This document shows positions 18,301-25,561 of a stretch of 64,000 bases of DNA, piece after piece. Below the pieces are notes generated by a model, which was not told where the DNA came from, did no database searches, and saw only the letters and a program-made list of their open reading frames with translations. Each line of letters begins with the position of its first letter. Within the stretch, counting starts at the first letter, position 1. This stretch comes from Prauserella shujinwangii. GTDB taxonomy: Bacteria > Actinomycetota > Actinomycetes > Mycobacteriales > Pseudonocardiaceae. Both the position numbers and the translations under genes were made by a program. The stretch is from positions 434,001-498,000 of the forward strand of contig NZ_PVNH01000004.1 of the NCBI RefSeq assembly GCF_003001955.1, written 5' to 3'.

Positions 18301-18717
18301 ATGGTGTACGAGGAACGTCGCGATGTCGCGCTGGAGGACCGCTCGGTTTCTCAGCTCGTCAACGACATGTCGGAGCAGGTCAGCAGGCTCGTCCGCGACG
18401 AGATGCGGCTCGCTGTCAGCGAGGTGCAGCGCAAGGGCAAGCGGGTCGGCCTCGGAGCGGGGCTCGCCGGTGCCGCCGGGGTGACGGCGTTGCTCGCCGC
18501 CGGTGCGCTGGTCGCCGCGGCGATCATGGCGATCGCGCTCGTGCTGCCCGGCTGGGCCGCGGGCCTCATCGTCGGCGGCGGGCTGCTGCTGGTGGCCGGG
18601 CTTCTCGGGATCGTGGGCAAGAGCCAGGTCCAGCAGGGTGTGCCGCCGGTGCCGCAGGAGGCCGCCGAGAGCGTGCAGCGTGACGTCGAGTCGGTCAGGG
18701 AGAGGGTGCGCCGATGA
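18301..18717 (+). CDS. Phage holin-like membrane protein (actinobacterial holin-X family)
   Basis: A 138-residue protein with a soluble N-terminus (VSQLVNDMSEQVSRLVRDEMRLA, an amphipathic helix) and two transmembrane helices, GAGLAGAAGVTALLAAGALVAA and LPGWAAGLIVGGGLLLVAGLL, then an acidic tail. This is the layout of PF07332, a chromosomal family not known to be a true holin. AACGGAGG lies nine bases before the ATG. It is first in a three-gene operon with overlapping neighbours. The preceding 220 bases carry no GGGTA element. A role at the membrane under stress is inferred. Confidence 0.8.
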   Translation: MVYEERRDVALEDRSVSQLVNDMSEQVSRLVRDEMRLAVSEVQRKGKRVGLGAGLAGAAGVTALLAAGALVAAAIMAIALVLPGWAAGLIVGGGLLLVAGLLGIVGKSQVQQGVPPVPQEAAESVQRDVESVRERVRR

Positions 18718-19058
18718 ACATCCCCGAGGAACAGCGGACCGAGAGCGGCACCGAGCGGGAGTTCCCCCGGGACGCCGAGCAGGCCCGCACGGACATCGAA
18801 CTGACCCGGCAGGAGCTGGGCGACACGGTCGAGGCGCTGGCGGAGAAGGCGAACGTGCCCGCCCGCGCGCGGGAGCAGCTGCAGCAGCGGTCCGACCAGG
18901 CCGTGCAGAAGGCGCGGGAGTCGCTGCCGCCCGAGGCCGCCCACCGGGTTGAGCAGGCCGTCGAGACGGTGAACCGCAACCCGGCGGCGGTGCTCGGCGC
19001 CGTCGTGGCGACCGTGATCGTGCTGCGCCTGGTGTTGCGGAGGAGGAAGCAGCGGTGA
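18714..19058 (+). CDS. DUF3618 membrane-anchored protein
   Basis: A 114-residue protein: charged N-terminus, the DUF3618 core ARTDIELTRQELGDTVEALA, a helical segment RAREQLQQRSDQAVQKARES, and one C-terminal transmembrane helix NPAAVLGAVVATVIVLRLVL ending in RRRKQR. It is probably a single-pass inner-membrane protein with a long cytoplasmic amphipathic helix. The start overlaps the holin-X stop by four bases and its stop overlaps the next start. Function unknown; this gene trio recurs in actinobacteria. Confidence 0.8.
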   Translation: MNIPEEQRTESGTEREFPRDAEQARTDIELTRQELGDTVEALAEKANVPARAREQLQQRSDQAVQKARESLPPEAAHRVEQAVETVNRNPAAVLGAVVATVIVLRLVLRRRKQR

Positions 19059-19318
19059 AGGTGCTGTACCGGCCGTTGAGCACGCTCGCGGGCATCGCGG
19101 GCGGCCTGCTCGCGAGCGCGATGTTCAAGCGGGTCTGGCGGAAGGCGACCGGCGAGGAGGACGCGCCCAAGGCCACCGACCGGGACTACGGCTGGCGCGA
19201 GATCCTGGTGGCGGCCGCCGTGCAGGGCGCGATCTACGGGGCGGTCAAGGCCGCCGTGGACCGCGCCGGCGCCGCGGGCTACGAGCGCGCCACCGGTGAC
19301 TGGCCCGGCGACGACTGA
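19055..19318 (+). CDS. DUF4235 membrane protein
   Basis: An 87-residue protein with two hydrophobic helices: PLSTLAGIAGGLLASAMFKR and ILVAAAVQGAIYGAVKAAVD, joined by a charged loop with the family-typical FKRVWRKATGEEDAP. It matches DUF4235. The GTG overlaps the DUF3618 stop by four bases, so the three genes are translationally coupled. Function unknown. Confidence 0.75.
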   Translation: MKVLYRPLSTLAGIAGGLLASAMFKRVWRKATGEEDAPKATDRDYGWREILVAAAVQGAIYGAVKAAVDRAGAAGYERATGDWPGDD

Positions 19319-19340
19319 CCGAGCCACCTGTTTTTCGACT

Positions 19341-19449
19341 GTCCCCCAAGGCCACCTTGGTGGCGCCCACCCGTCTCCCACCACCACCCAGACGGAGACG
19401 CTCCGCGTCACGGTGCTCGATTCCAGCCACCAAGGTGGCCTTGGGGGAC
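19341..19449. repeat. 24-bp perfect inverted repeat with a 61-base loop (AAGGCCACCTT family)
   Basis: Arms 19341-19364 and 19426-19449 are exact complements and carry the CCAAGGCCACCTTGG core. The loop (19365-19425) contains further pairing (CGTCTCC with GGAGACG). It lies between the DUF4235 operon and a methyltransferase gene on the same strand. Confidence 0.8.
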
Positions 19450-19476
19450 GTCTGTCCGGAGAGGAACCGGTACGAG

Positions 19477-20133
19477 GTGTGGGTGTTGAGTGCGCCGGGC
19501 GTCTACCGGCCGCAGGAGGACACGCGACTGCTCGCGGAGGCGGTGGCGACCGCCGCCGTGCCCGCCGGAGCGCGGGTCCTCGACGTGTGCACCGGAACCG
19601 GCGCGGTGGCCATCGCGGCGGCGCGGGCGGGTGCGGGGACGGTCACGGCGCTCGACGTGTCGCGCAGGGCGCTGCTCGTGACCTGGCTGAACGGCCGTCT
19701 CCGCGGCCTGCCGCTGCGGGTGCGCAGGGGTGACCTGCGGAACGGCGTCGCCGGCGGCCCGTTCGACGTCGTGCTCGCCAACCCGCCGTACGTGCCGTAC
19801 CCGGGTGCGGGCGACGGCCCGGCGGCCCGCTGGGACGCGGGCCGGGACGGCAGGTCCGTGCTCGGCCCGCTGTGCGCCGCCGCTCCCGCGCTGCTCGCCG
19901 AGCGCGGCTTCCTGCTGCTGGTGCAGTCCGCGATCAGCGGCGTCGACCCCACGCTGGACCGGCTCAGGGAGGCGGGGCTGAAGACGTCGGTCGTGGCCCG
20001 CGCCCGGCAGCCGTTCGGCCCGGTGCTGCGCCGCAGGGCGGCGTACCTGGAGGATCGCGGCCTGATCGAGCCGGGCCGTCGCGACGAGGAACTGGTGGTG
20101 ATCCGTGCCGACCGCACCGAACCGGGATCGTGA
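19477..20133 (+). CDS. HemK-type class I methyltransferase
   Basis: A 218-residue SAM-dependent methyltransferase. Seen: PQEDTRLLAEAV, SAM loop VLDVCTGTGAVAIAAAR, the acidic strand TALDVSRRAL, and the catalytic NPPYVPYPG motif that positions an amide or adenine nitrogen. This pattern, with an N-terminal YRPQEDT, is that of HemK2/YrsE-like glutamine or nucleic-acid methyltransferases. The start is uncertain: GTG 19477 is used, GTG 19483 is equally possible, and anything further upstream runs into the hairpin. It is followed by a CDGSH gene ten bases later, a pairing that suggests one transcript. Target unknown. Confidence 0.75.
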   Translation: MWVLSAPGVYRPQEDTRLLAEAVATAAVPAGARVLDVCTGTGAVAIAAARAGAGTVTALDVSRRALLVTWLNGRLRGLPLRVRRGDLRNGVAGGPFDVVLANPPYVPYPGAGDGPAARWDAGRDGRSVLGPLCAAAPALLAERGFLLLVQSAISGVDPTLDRLREAGLKTSVVARARQPFGPVLRRRAAYLEDRGLIEPGRRDEELVVIRADRTEPGS

Positions 20134-20143
20134 GCCCCGCCGG

Positions 20144-20320
20144 GTGACGATCGTGCCCGGCGGTCCCGTGCTCGTCGACGGCCCGGTCGAGATCGAGCTG
20201 CCCGACGGCGGCACCGTGACGTCCGACCGGTTCCGGGTCGCGCTGTGCGCGTGCCGCCGCAGCCGCACCTACCCGTTCTGCGACACGAGCCACCGCCGCC
20301 GCACCCGCCGCCCGCAGTGA
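20144..20320 (+). CDS. CDGSH iron-sulfur domain protein
   Basis: A 58-residue protein with the CDGSH-type 2Fe-2S ligand pattern CACRRSRTYPFCDTSH (C-x-C-x2-S-x3-P-x-C-D-x2-H). The N-terminal half VPGGPVLVDGPVEIELPDG is the usual short beta segment of bacterial mitoNEET-like proteins. Function of such stand-alone proteins is redox or cluster transfer. GTG 20144 is chosen from domain length. The stop codon lies inside the left arm of a 27-bp hairpin. Confidence 0.8.
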   Translation: MTIVPGGPVLVDGPVEIELPDGGTVTSDRFRVALCACRRSRTYPFCDTSHRRRTRRPQ

Positions 20321-20369
20321 AGGCCACCTTCAGTGCGCTGAACGCACTGAAGGTGGCCTTCACTGCGGG
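20311..20369. terminator. 27-bp perfect hairpin of the AAGGCCACCTT family, bidirectional terminator
   Basis: Arms 20311-20337 and 20343-20369 are exact complements with a 5-base loop. It lies between convergent genes, contains the stop codon of the CDGSH gene and ends three bases before the stop of the haem-oxygenase-like gene. Confidence 0.8.
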
Positions 20370-20372
20370 CGC

Positions 20373-21395
20373 TCAGGTGAGGGGCTGGCGCAGGGCGGAC
20401 TCGCCGCGCCGCCACCAGCCGAGCACGTGGGCGGCCAGCCGGTCCTCGAGCAGCTCGGTGGCCTGGATGCCGAACACGATGTCGGCCGCCAGCTCGGGCT
20501 CCCGGTCGAGCAGGTCGCCGATCACCTCGCGGCGCAGCACCTGCTCGTGCACGGCATCGGCCTCCACGTGCTCGCTGAAGAACAGCACGCACGACTCGTC
20601 GGCGCCGAGCCGCCGCAGCGCGCGCACCATGCGCTGCGCGCTCGGGGCGGTGGTGATCTCGGCGGCCGCGAAATGCCCGACGAGCCCGCCGCGCAGCGAG
20701 CGGTGCAGGCCCAGCATCGACATGAGGTTCACCGTCGCGAAGGCGTGCGCGGGCACGTGCTCCAGGTAGCCGAGGTACGACGGGTTGAGCCCGGCTCCGG
20801 TGAGCAGGTCGGCGTAGAGCCGCGAGTGCATCCGCTCGGCGTGCCCGCCGCCGAACTCGTCGAACTCGACGGCGACCAGCGCGGCCTTCGCCTGCCCGCG
20901 CAGGCGGGGGATGGCGAACGCGTGCGGGTCGGCCTCCTTGAGGTGGTAGATCGAGCGCAGCGCCAGGTACTCCCGCAGCTGCTCCCACGTGCCTTCGGCG
21001 GCCAGCCAGCCGGTCAGCCCGCCGCTGTCGTCGACGGGTTCGGTGAGCAGCGTGTCGAGCGTGGCCGTGACGTCGGCGCCGCCCGCCGTGTCCGCGCGCA
21101 ACGCGCCGAGGAACCGCCGCTCCAGCACCGCCCTGGCCCGCAGCAGCTCCGGGTGCCACTCCCAGTCCGGGTCGACCCCGGCGAACCCCTGGTAGTGCAG
21201 TTCGTAGCAGACCTGCAGGGCGAGCTGGAGGTCGTCGCCGTACGGCTCCGCGGCGCTCGCGTCGACGGGCAGCCCGCCCTGCTGCCCTGGCGTGCCCGCC
21301 AGCGCGGTGACGATCGACGCGGACAGTGGCCCGCGCGGCAGGGGGAGCGGTGCGACGTCGGGCGTGGCCTCGCTCGTGGCCACCGGTGCGGCCAT
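20373..21395 (-). CDS. Iron-containing redox enzyme, haem-oxygenase-like fold
   Basis: A 340-residue, mostly helical protein. Seen: YHLKEADPHAFAIPRL, VEFDEFGGGHAERMHSRL and FFSEHVEADAVHEQVL, an ordered set of Glu, Asp and His positions like the iron ligands of haem-oxygenase-like diiron oxidases. Known members oxidise or cleave small amines, fatty acids or amino acids, but many have no known substrate. ATG 21395 is chosen because AGGAG precedes it; an upstream in-frame ATG at 21494 would overlap the fructose promoter. A SigB-like promoter (GGGTAA) lies 45 bases upstream. The first 40 residues are Ala/Pro-rich and low complexity. Substrate unknown. Confidence 0.7.
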   Translation of the reverse strand: MAAPVATSEATPDVAPLPLPRGPLSASIVTALAGTPGQQGGLPVDASAAEPYGDDLQLALQVCYELHYQGFAGVDPDWEWHPELLRARAVLERRFLGALRADTAGGADVTATLDTLLTEPVDDSGGLTGWLAAEGTWEQLREYLALRSIYHLKEADPHAFAIPRLRGQAKAALVAVEFDEFGGGHAERMHSRLYADLLTGAGLNPSYLGYLEHVPAHAFATVNLMSMLGLHRSLRGGLVGHFAAAEITTAPSAQRMVRALRRLGADESCVLFFSEHVEADAVHEQVLRREVIGDLLDREPELAADIVFGIQATELLEDRLAAHVLGWWRRGESALRQPLT

Positions 21396-21439
21396 CGGTT
21401 CTCCTGACGGGTCGGGTACGGGATCGGGCGCCGCGGGAT

Positions 21440-21464
21440 TACCCGGCTGGTCCCGGGAGTACAC
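21440..21464 (-). promoter_or_regulatory. SigB-like promoter of the haem-oxygenase-like gene
   Basis: On the minus strand GTGT (21464-21461), a 16-base spacer and GGGTAA. Confidence 0.5.
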
Positions 21465-21472
21465 GGTCGGGG

Positions 21473-21520
21473 TTGACATCCCAAACAAAGCCACCTATAA
21501 CCAAATGAACCCAAGTGAAA
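21473..21520 (+). promoter_or_regulatory. Consensus housekeeping promoter and operator of the fructose PTS operon
   Basis: TTGACA (21473-21478), a 17-base spacer and TATAAC (21496-21501). Directly after the -10 are two near-identical 10-mers, CCAAATGAAC (21501-21510) and CCAAGTGAAA (21511-21520), a likely DeoR-type FruR operator that would block initiation. Confidence 0.75.
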
Positions 21521-21535
21521 CGGCAAGGAAGCCAC

Positions 21536-22297
21536 ATGTACGCACAGGAGCGGCAACAGCGGATCGTCGAGCGCGCCCGCGCCGAAGGGCGGGCCGACGT
21601 CGCCGAGCTCGCGGCCGACTTCGACGTCACCACCGAGACGATCCGGCGGGACCTCACCGTCCTCGAACGGCAGGGCCTGCTGCGCCGGGTGCACGGGGGC
21701 GCGATCCCGGTCGAGCGGCTCGGCTTCGAACCGGGTCTGGCCGATCGCGACGCGGTCCTCACGGCGGAGAAGGAGCGCATCGCCAAGGCCGCACTGGCCG
21801 AGGTGCCCCGGGAGGGCTCGATCCTGCTCGACGCGGGCACGACCACCGCCCGGCTCGCGGAGATCCTCCCGCACGACCGGGAGCTGACCGTCGTCACCAA
21901 CGCGGTGACGCTCGTGCCCACCCTCGCCGTCCGCCCGCAGGTGACCGTGCTGCTGCTCGGCGGCCGGGTCCGCGGCCGCACCATGGCCGCCGTCGAGGAC
22001 TGGACGCTGCGGGCCCTCGCCGACACCCTCGTCGACGTCGCTTTCCTCGGCACCAACGGGATGTCCGCCGAACGGGGACTGACCACACCGGACACCGGCG
22101 AGGCCGCGGTCAAGCGCGCCATGATCCGCGCCGCCAAGCGGGTCGTCGTGCTCGCGGACCACACCAAGGCGGGCAACGACTGCCTCGCCCGGTTCGGCTC
22201 GCTGTCCGAAGTGGACTCCATCGTCACCGACACCGGGCTCGACCAGGACCTCGCCGACCGGCTCGCGGCGGCCGGGCCGAAGGTGGTGCGCGCGTGA
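21536..22297 (+). CDS. fruR: DeoR-family repressor of fructose utilisation (FruR-like)
   Basis: A 253-residue DeoR regulator: N-terminal winged helix with VAELAADFDVTTETIRRDL (recognition helix ETIRRDL), then a sugar-phosphate-binding domain with LDAGTTTARL, VVTNAVTLV and FLGTNGMSAERGLTTPD. Known: DeoR-type FruR proteins respond to fructose phosphates. ATG 21536 is preferred to an in-frame ATG at 21515, which falls in the operator; AAGGAA precedes it. It is the first gene of the operon and is translationally coupled (GTGA) to fruK, so it is autoregulated. Confidence 0.9.
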   Translation: MYAQERQQRIVERARAEGRADVAELAADFDVTTETIRRDLTVLERQGLLRRVHGGAIPVERLGFEPGLADRDAVLTAEKERIAKAALAEVPREGSILLDAGTTTARLAEILPHDRELTVVTNAVTLVPTLAVRPQVTVLLLGGRVRGRTMAAVEDWTLRALADTLVDVAFLGTNGMSAERGLTTPDTGEAAVKRAMIRAAKRVVVLADHTKAGNDCLARFGSLSEVDSIVTDTGLDQDLADRLAAAGPKVVRA

Positions 22298-23241
22298 TCG
22301 TCACCATGACGCCGAACCCGAGCCTCGATCACACGGTCGAGGTGGACGCCCTGCGCCGGGGCGAGGTGCTGCGCGCGCTGCGCTCGCACGTGGAGCCGGG
22401 CGGCAAGGGCGTCAACGTCTCGCGCGCGCTCGCCGCGCACGGGCGGAAGACCACGGCCGTGCTGTTCACCGGAGGCGTCGAGGGCGGGCGGCTCACCGAC
22501 CTGCTCGACGCCCAGGGGGTCAGCGTGCGGGAGGTCCGGGTCGCGGGCGACACGAGGACCAACCTCACCCTGGCCGAACCCGACGGCACGGTCACCAAGC
22601 TGAACCTGCCGGGGCCCGGCTGCGGCGAGACCGACATCGAGGCGCTGCTGGGTGCCGTGCGCGGCGCGTGCGGCGAGGGCACCGAGTGGGTGGCCGGCTG
22701 CGGCAGCCTGCCGCCCCGGGCCCCCGCCGACACCTACGCGCGGCTGGTCCGGCTCGCCCACGACGCCGGGGTGCGGGTGGCCGTCGACTCGTCGGACGCC
22801 GCGCTCGAACACTGCCTGCCCGCGGGCCCCGACCTGGTCAAGCCGAACCGCGAGGAGCTCGCCGCCTGCGCCGGGACGGCCGTGCCGACACTCGGCGCCG
22901 CCGTGCGGGCGGCGCGGCTGCTGCGGGACAGGGGAGCGCGGGCCGTGCTGGCCAGCCTCGGCGCCGACGGCGCGGTGCTCGTCGACGAGCACGGCGCGGT
23001 GCACGGCGAGGCGCCGGTCGCGGCCGCCCTGAGCAGCGTGGGCGCGGGCGACGCGCTGCTCGCCGGGTTCCTCGCCGCCGGGGGCACCGGCCGGGAGGCG
23101 CTGGCGACGGCGCTCGCCTGGGGCGCCGCCGCCACCGGGCTGCCCGGCAGCCGGATGCCCGCGCCCGCGGACATCGACCGCATCGACGTCGTCATCCATC
23201 CCGCGGTCGACGCCGACCGTGTACTCGAGGAGGGCCGCTGA
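22294..23241 (+). CDS. fruK: 1-Phosphofructokinase
   Basis: A 315-residue PfkB-family kinase that phosphorylates fructose 1-phosphate, the product of the PTS transporter, to fructose 1,6-bisphosphate. Seen: MTPNPSLDHTVEVD at the N-terminus, the sugar-binding GGKGVNVSRALAAHG, and the C-terminal SSVGAGDALLAGFLA with the catalytic Asp of the GAGD motif. The GTG start overlaps the fruR stop by four bases. Confidence 0.95.
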   Translation: MIVTMTPNPSLDHTVEVDALRRGEVLRALRSHVEPGGKGVNVSRALAAHGRKTTAVLFTGGVEGGRLTDLLDAQGVSVREVRVAGDTRTNLTLAEPDGTVTKLNLPGPGCGETDIEALLGAVRGACGEGTEWVAGCGSLPPRAPADTYARLVRLAHDAGVRVAVDSSDAALEHCLPAGPDLVKPNREELAACAGTAVPTLGAAVRAARLLRDRGARAVLASLGADGAVLVDEHGAVHGEAPVAAALSSVGAGDALLAGFLAAGGTGREALATALAWGAAATGLPGSRMPAPADIDRIDVVIHPAVDADRVLEEGR

Positions 23242-23242
23242 C

Positions 23243-23695
23243 ATGGCCGAACTGATCACCACCGACCTGGTCGACCTCGACCTCGCCGGCACCGGGCGCG
23301 AGGAGGTCACCGCGGACCTCGCCGGGCGGCTCGCCGCCGCGGGCCGCGTCACCGACCTCGACGGCTTCCTCGCGGACCTGCGCAAGCGCGAGGAGCAGAT
23401 GCCCACCGGGCTCGAAGGCGGTATCGGCATCCCGCACGCCCGCTCCGCCCACGTCACGGAACCCACGCTGGCGTTCGGGCGCAGCGAGTCCGGAGTGGAC
23501 TTCGGCGCCGCGGACGGCCCCGCCCACCTGATCTTCCTCATCGCCGCGCCCGAGGGAGGCGGCGACGAGCACATGACCATCCTCGGCTCGCTCGCCCGGC
23601 GCCTCGTGCACGAGTCGTTCCGCCAGTCGCTCCACGCCGCGCCCGACGCGGACGCGGTCGTCGAGCTCGTTCGCAAGGAGGTGCTCGGACAATGA
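23243..23695 (+). CDS. PTS fructose-specific EIIA
   Basis: A 150-residue EIIA of the fructose/mannitol (PTS_2) type. It accepts phosphate from HPr on the His in GIGIPHARSAHV and passes it to EIIB. Further family features: LRKREEQMPTGLEGG before the active site and the VDFGAADGPAHLIFLIAAP beta core. The ATG follows the fruK stop at once, and the stop overlaps the EIIBC start, showing that EIIA is a separate chain, unlike the single-chain EIIABC of many actinomycetes. Confidence 0.9.
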   Translation: MAELITTDLVDLDLAGTGREEVTADLAGRLAAAGRVTDLDGFLADLRKREEQMPTGLEGGIGIPHARSAHVTEPTLAFGRSESGVDFGAADGPAHLIFLIAAPEGGGDEHMTILGSLARRLVHESFRQSLHAAPDADAVVELVRKEVLGQ

Positions 23696-25191
23696 GGTTC
23701 GTCGCCGTCACGTCCTGCCCCACGGGCATCGCGCACACCTACATGGCCGCCGAGTCGCTGGAGCAGGCCGCCAAGGCCGCCGGGCACGAGATCGCGGTCG
23801 AGACCCAGGGTGCCGCGGGCTCCACCCCGCTCACCGCGCGGCAGATCGCCGAGGCCGACGCGGTGGTGTTCGCCGCCGACGTCGACGTGCGCGACCGCGC
23901 GCGGTTCGCGGGCAAACCGCTGGTCACCGGCGGCGTCAAGGCCGCCATCAACGACGGCGCCCGGCTGATCGCCGAGGCCGAGGCGGCGGCGGAGCGGGGC
24001 GCCGGTGCCGCCGCGGACCCCGCGCCGGGCGCGGGTCCCGAGCTGGCGACCAAGGTCGAGGCCGGGGCGGGAGCGGGCACCCGGCTGCGCCAGTGGCTGA
24101 TGACCGGCGTGAGCTACATGATCCCGTTCGTGGCCGCGGGCGGCATCCTCATCGCCGTCGCGTTCCTCCTCGGCGGCGCGGAGATCGCCGCGGTGGTGAA
24201 CGGCGGCGAGTTCGGCGGCGTGACCTACGAGGGCATCAGCGACCCGTCCGACCTGCTCGCGCAGGCCGGGATCGCCGGGGTGCTGTTCAAGATCGGCACG
24301 ACGGCGTTCGAGATGCTGGTGCCGATCCTGTCCGGCTTCATCGCTTTCGGGATGGCCGACCGGCCGGGCATCGCGCCCGGCGTGGTGGGCGGCCTGCTCG
24401 CCTCCGCCATCGGCGCCGGGTTCCTCGGCGGCCTGGTCTCGGGTCTGCTCGCCGGCGCGGTCGTGCTCGGGCTCAAGCGCGTGCCGGTGCCGCGCGGCGT
24501 CGCGGGCGTCATGCCGGTCGTCGTGATCCCGCTGCTCGCCACGCTCGTCGTGGGCGTGCTCATGGTCGTGGTCGTCGGCGAGCCGATCGCCGCCGCGCAG
24601 GGCGCGCTGACCGGCTGGCTGTCCGGCCTCTCCGGTGGCACCGCGTGGCTGCTCGGCGCCCTGCTCGGGCTCATGATGGCCTTCGACATGGGCGGGCCGG
24701 TCAACAAGGTCGCCTACACGTTCGGCCTCGCGGCGCTCGCCAGCGGTGACACGGTCATCATGGCGGCGGTGATGGCGGCGGGCATGACGCCGCCACTGGG
24801 CCTGGCGCTCGCCACCGTCCTGCGCAGGCGCCTGTTCACGAAGTCGGAGCGGGACGCGGGCAAGGCGGCCTGGCTGCTCGGCGCGTCGTTCATCACCGAG
24901 GGCGCCATCCCGTTCGCGGCGGCCGACCCGTTCCGCATCATCCCCTCGCTCATGGTCGGCAGCGCCACCACCGGCGCGCTGTCCGTGGTCTTCGCCGCCA
25001 CCTCGCCCGCCCCGCACGGCGGCATCTGGGTCGTCGGACTCATCGGCCACCCGCTGCTGTACCTGCTGGCGGTCGCGATCGGGGCGGTCGTGACGTGCGC
25101 GTGCGTGCTCGTCGCCAAGAGCGTCGGCAGGCCGCGTGCCGCCGAGACCACGACGTCCACCACGCCGGCCGGGCAGCCGGTGACCGTCTGA
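23692..25191 (+). CDS. PTS fructose-specific EIIBC
   Basis: A 499-residue membrane transporter. Residues 1 to about 100 are EIIB with the phospho-Cys loop VTSCPTGIAHTYMAAE; an Ala/Gly-rich linker follows; from about 135 to the end is the multi-span EIIC fructose channel, starting with LMTGVSYMIPFVAAGGILIA and containing AFDMGGPVNKVAYTFG and a FITEGAIPFAAADP motif typical of fructose EIIC. It imports fructose as fructose 1-phosphate, the substrate of FruK. Confidence 0.95.
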   Translation: MRFVAVTSCPTGIAHTYMAAESLEQAAKAAGHEIAVETQGAAGSTPLTARQIAEADAVVFAADVDVRDRARFAGKPLVTGGVKAAINDGARLIAEAEAAAERGAGAAADPAPGAGPELATKVEAGAGAGTRLRQWLMTGVSYMIPFVAAGGILIAVAFLLGGAEIAAVVNGGEFGGVTYEGISDPSDLLAQAGIAGVLFKIGTTAFEMLVPILSGFIAFGMADRPGIAPGVVGGLLASAIGAGFLGGLVSGLLAGAVVLGLKRVPVPRGVAGVMPVVVIPLLATLVVGVLMVVVVGEPIAAAQGALTGWLSGLSGGTAWLLGALLGLMMAFDMGGPVNKVAYTFGLAALASGDTVIMAAVMAAGMTPPLGLALATVLRRRLFTKSERDAGKAAWLLGASFITEGAIPFAAADPFRIIPSLMVGSATTGALSVVFAATSPAPHGGIWVVGLIGHPLLYLLAVAIGAVVTCACVLVAKSVGRPRAAETTTSTTPAGQPVTV

Positions 25192-25207
25192 CCCCGAGGA
25201 GCCCGTC

Positions 25208-25474
25208 ATGATCGAACGCCGAGTCGTCGTCGCCTACAGCGTCGGCCTGCACGCCCGCCCCGCGGCGCTGTTCGTCAAGGCCGCCGCCGCGCAGCCGGTG
25301 CCGGTCACCATCGGCAAGGACGGGTCCGACCCCGTCGACGCGCGCAGCATCCTGTCCGTGATCGGGCTGGCCGCCAAGGCCGGCGAGGAGGTCGTGCTGC
25401 GTGCCGAGGGCCCGCAGGCCGGCCAGGCACTCGACGCCCTCGCCGACGTCCTCGCCACCGACCACGACGCCTGA
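25208..25474 (+). CDS. ptsH: HPr phosphocarrier protein
   Basis: An 88-residue HPr with the active-site His in VGLHARPAALFVK and the RSILSVIGLAAKAG segment that holds the regulatory-serine position region. It passes phosphate from EI to EIIA. EI itself is not in the window. It is the last gene of the fructose operon, 16 bases after EIIBC, and is followed by a hairpin terminator. Placing ptsH in the fructose operon ties general PTS capacity to fructose induction. Confidence 0.95.
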   Translation: MIERRVVVAYSVGLHARPAALFVKAAAAQPVPVTIGKDGSDPVDARSILSVIGLAAKAGEEVVLRAEGPQAGQALDALADVLATDHDA

Positions 25475-25492
25475 CCCGCCCGCCCGGGAGAA

Positions 25493-25543
25493 CAGTGAAG
25501 GCCACCTTCACTGCGTCCAGCGCAGTGAAGGTGGCCTTCACTG
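25493..25543. terminator. 23-bp perfect hairpin of the AAGGCCACCTT family, bidirectional terminator
   Basis: Arms 25493-25515 and 25521-25543 are exact complements with a 5-base loop. It separates the ptsH and oxidase genes, which are convergent. Confidence 0.8.
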
Positions 25544-25561
25544 CCGCGGGGCCGGTGGGGG

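Noticed and set aside
14128-18717. A 1529-codon plus-strand open frame
   Set aside because: It lies antisense to DUF4383, SDR, katE and the anti-sigma gene, all with clear motifs. Only its last 138 codons (holin-X from 18301) are real. High GC makes such shadows common.
18301-18717. Holin-like gene as a sign of a prophage
   Set aside because: It belongs to the chromosomal holin-X family, is coupled to DUF3618 and DUF4235, and no other phage gene is near.
21439-25209. A 1256-codon minus-strand open frame opposite the fructose operon
   Set aside because: All five plus-strand genes have family motifs, ribosome sites and coupled starts; the minus frame has none.
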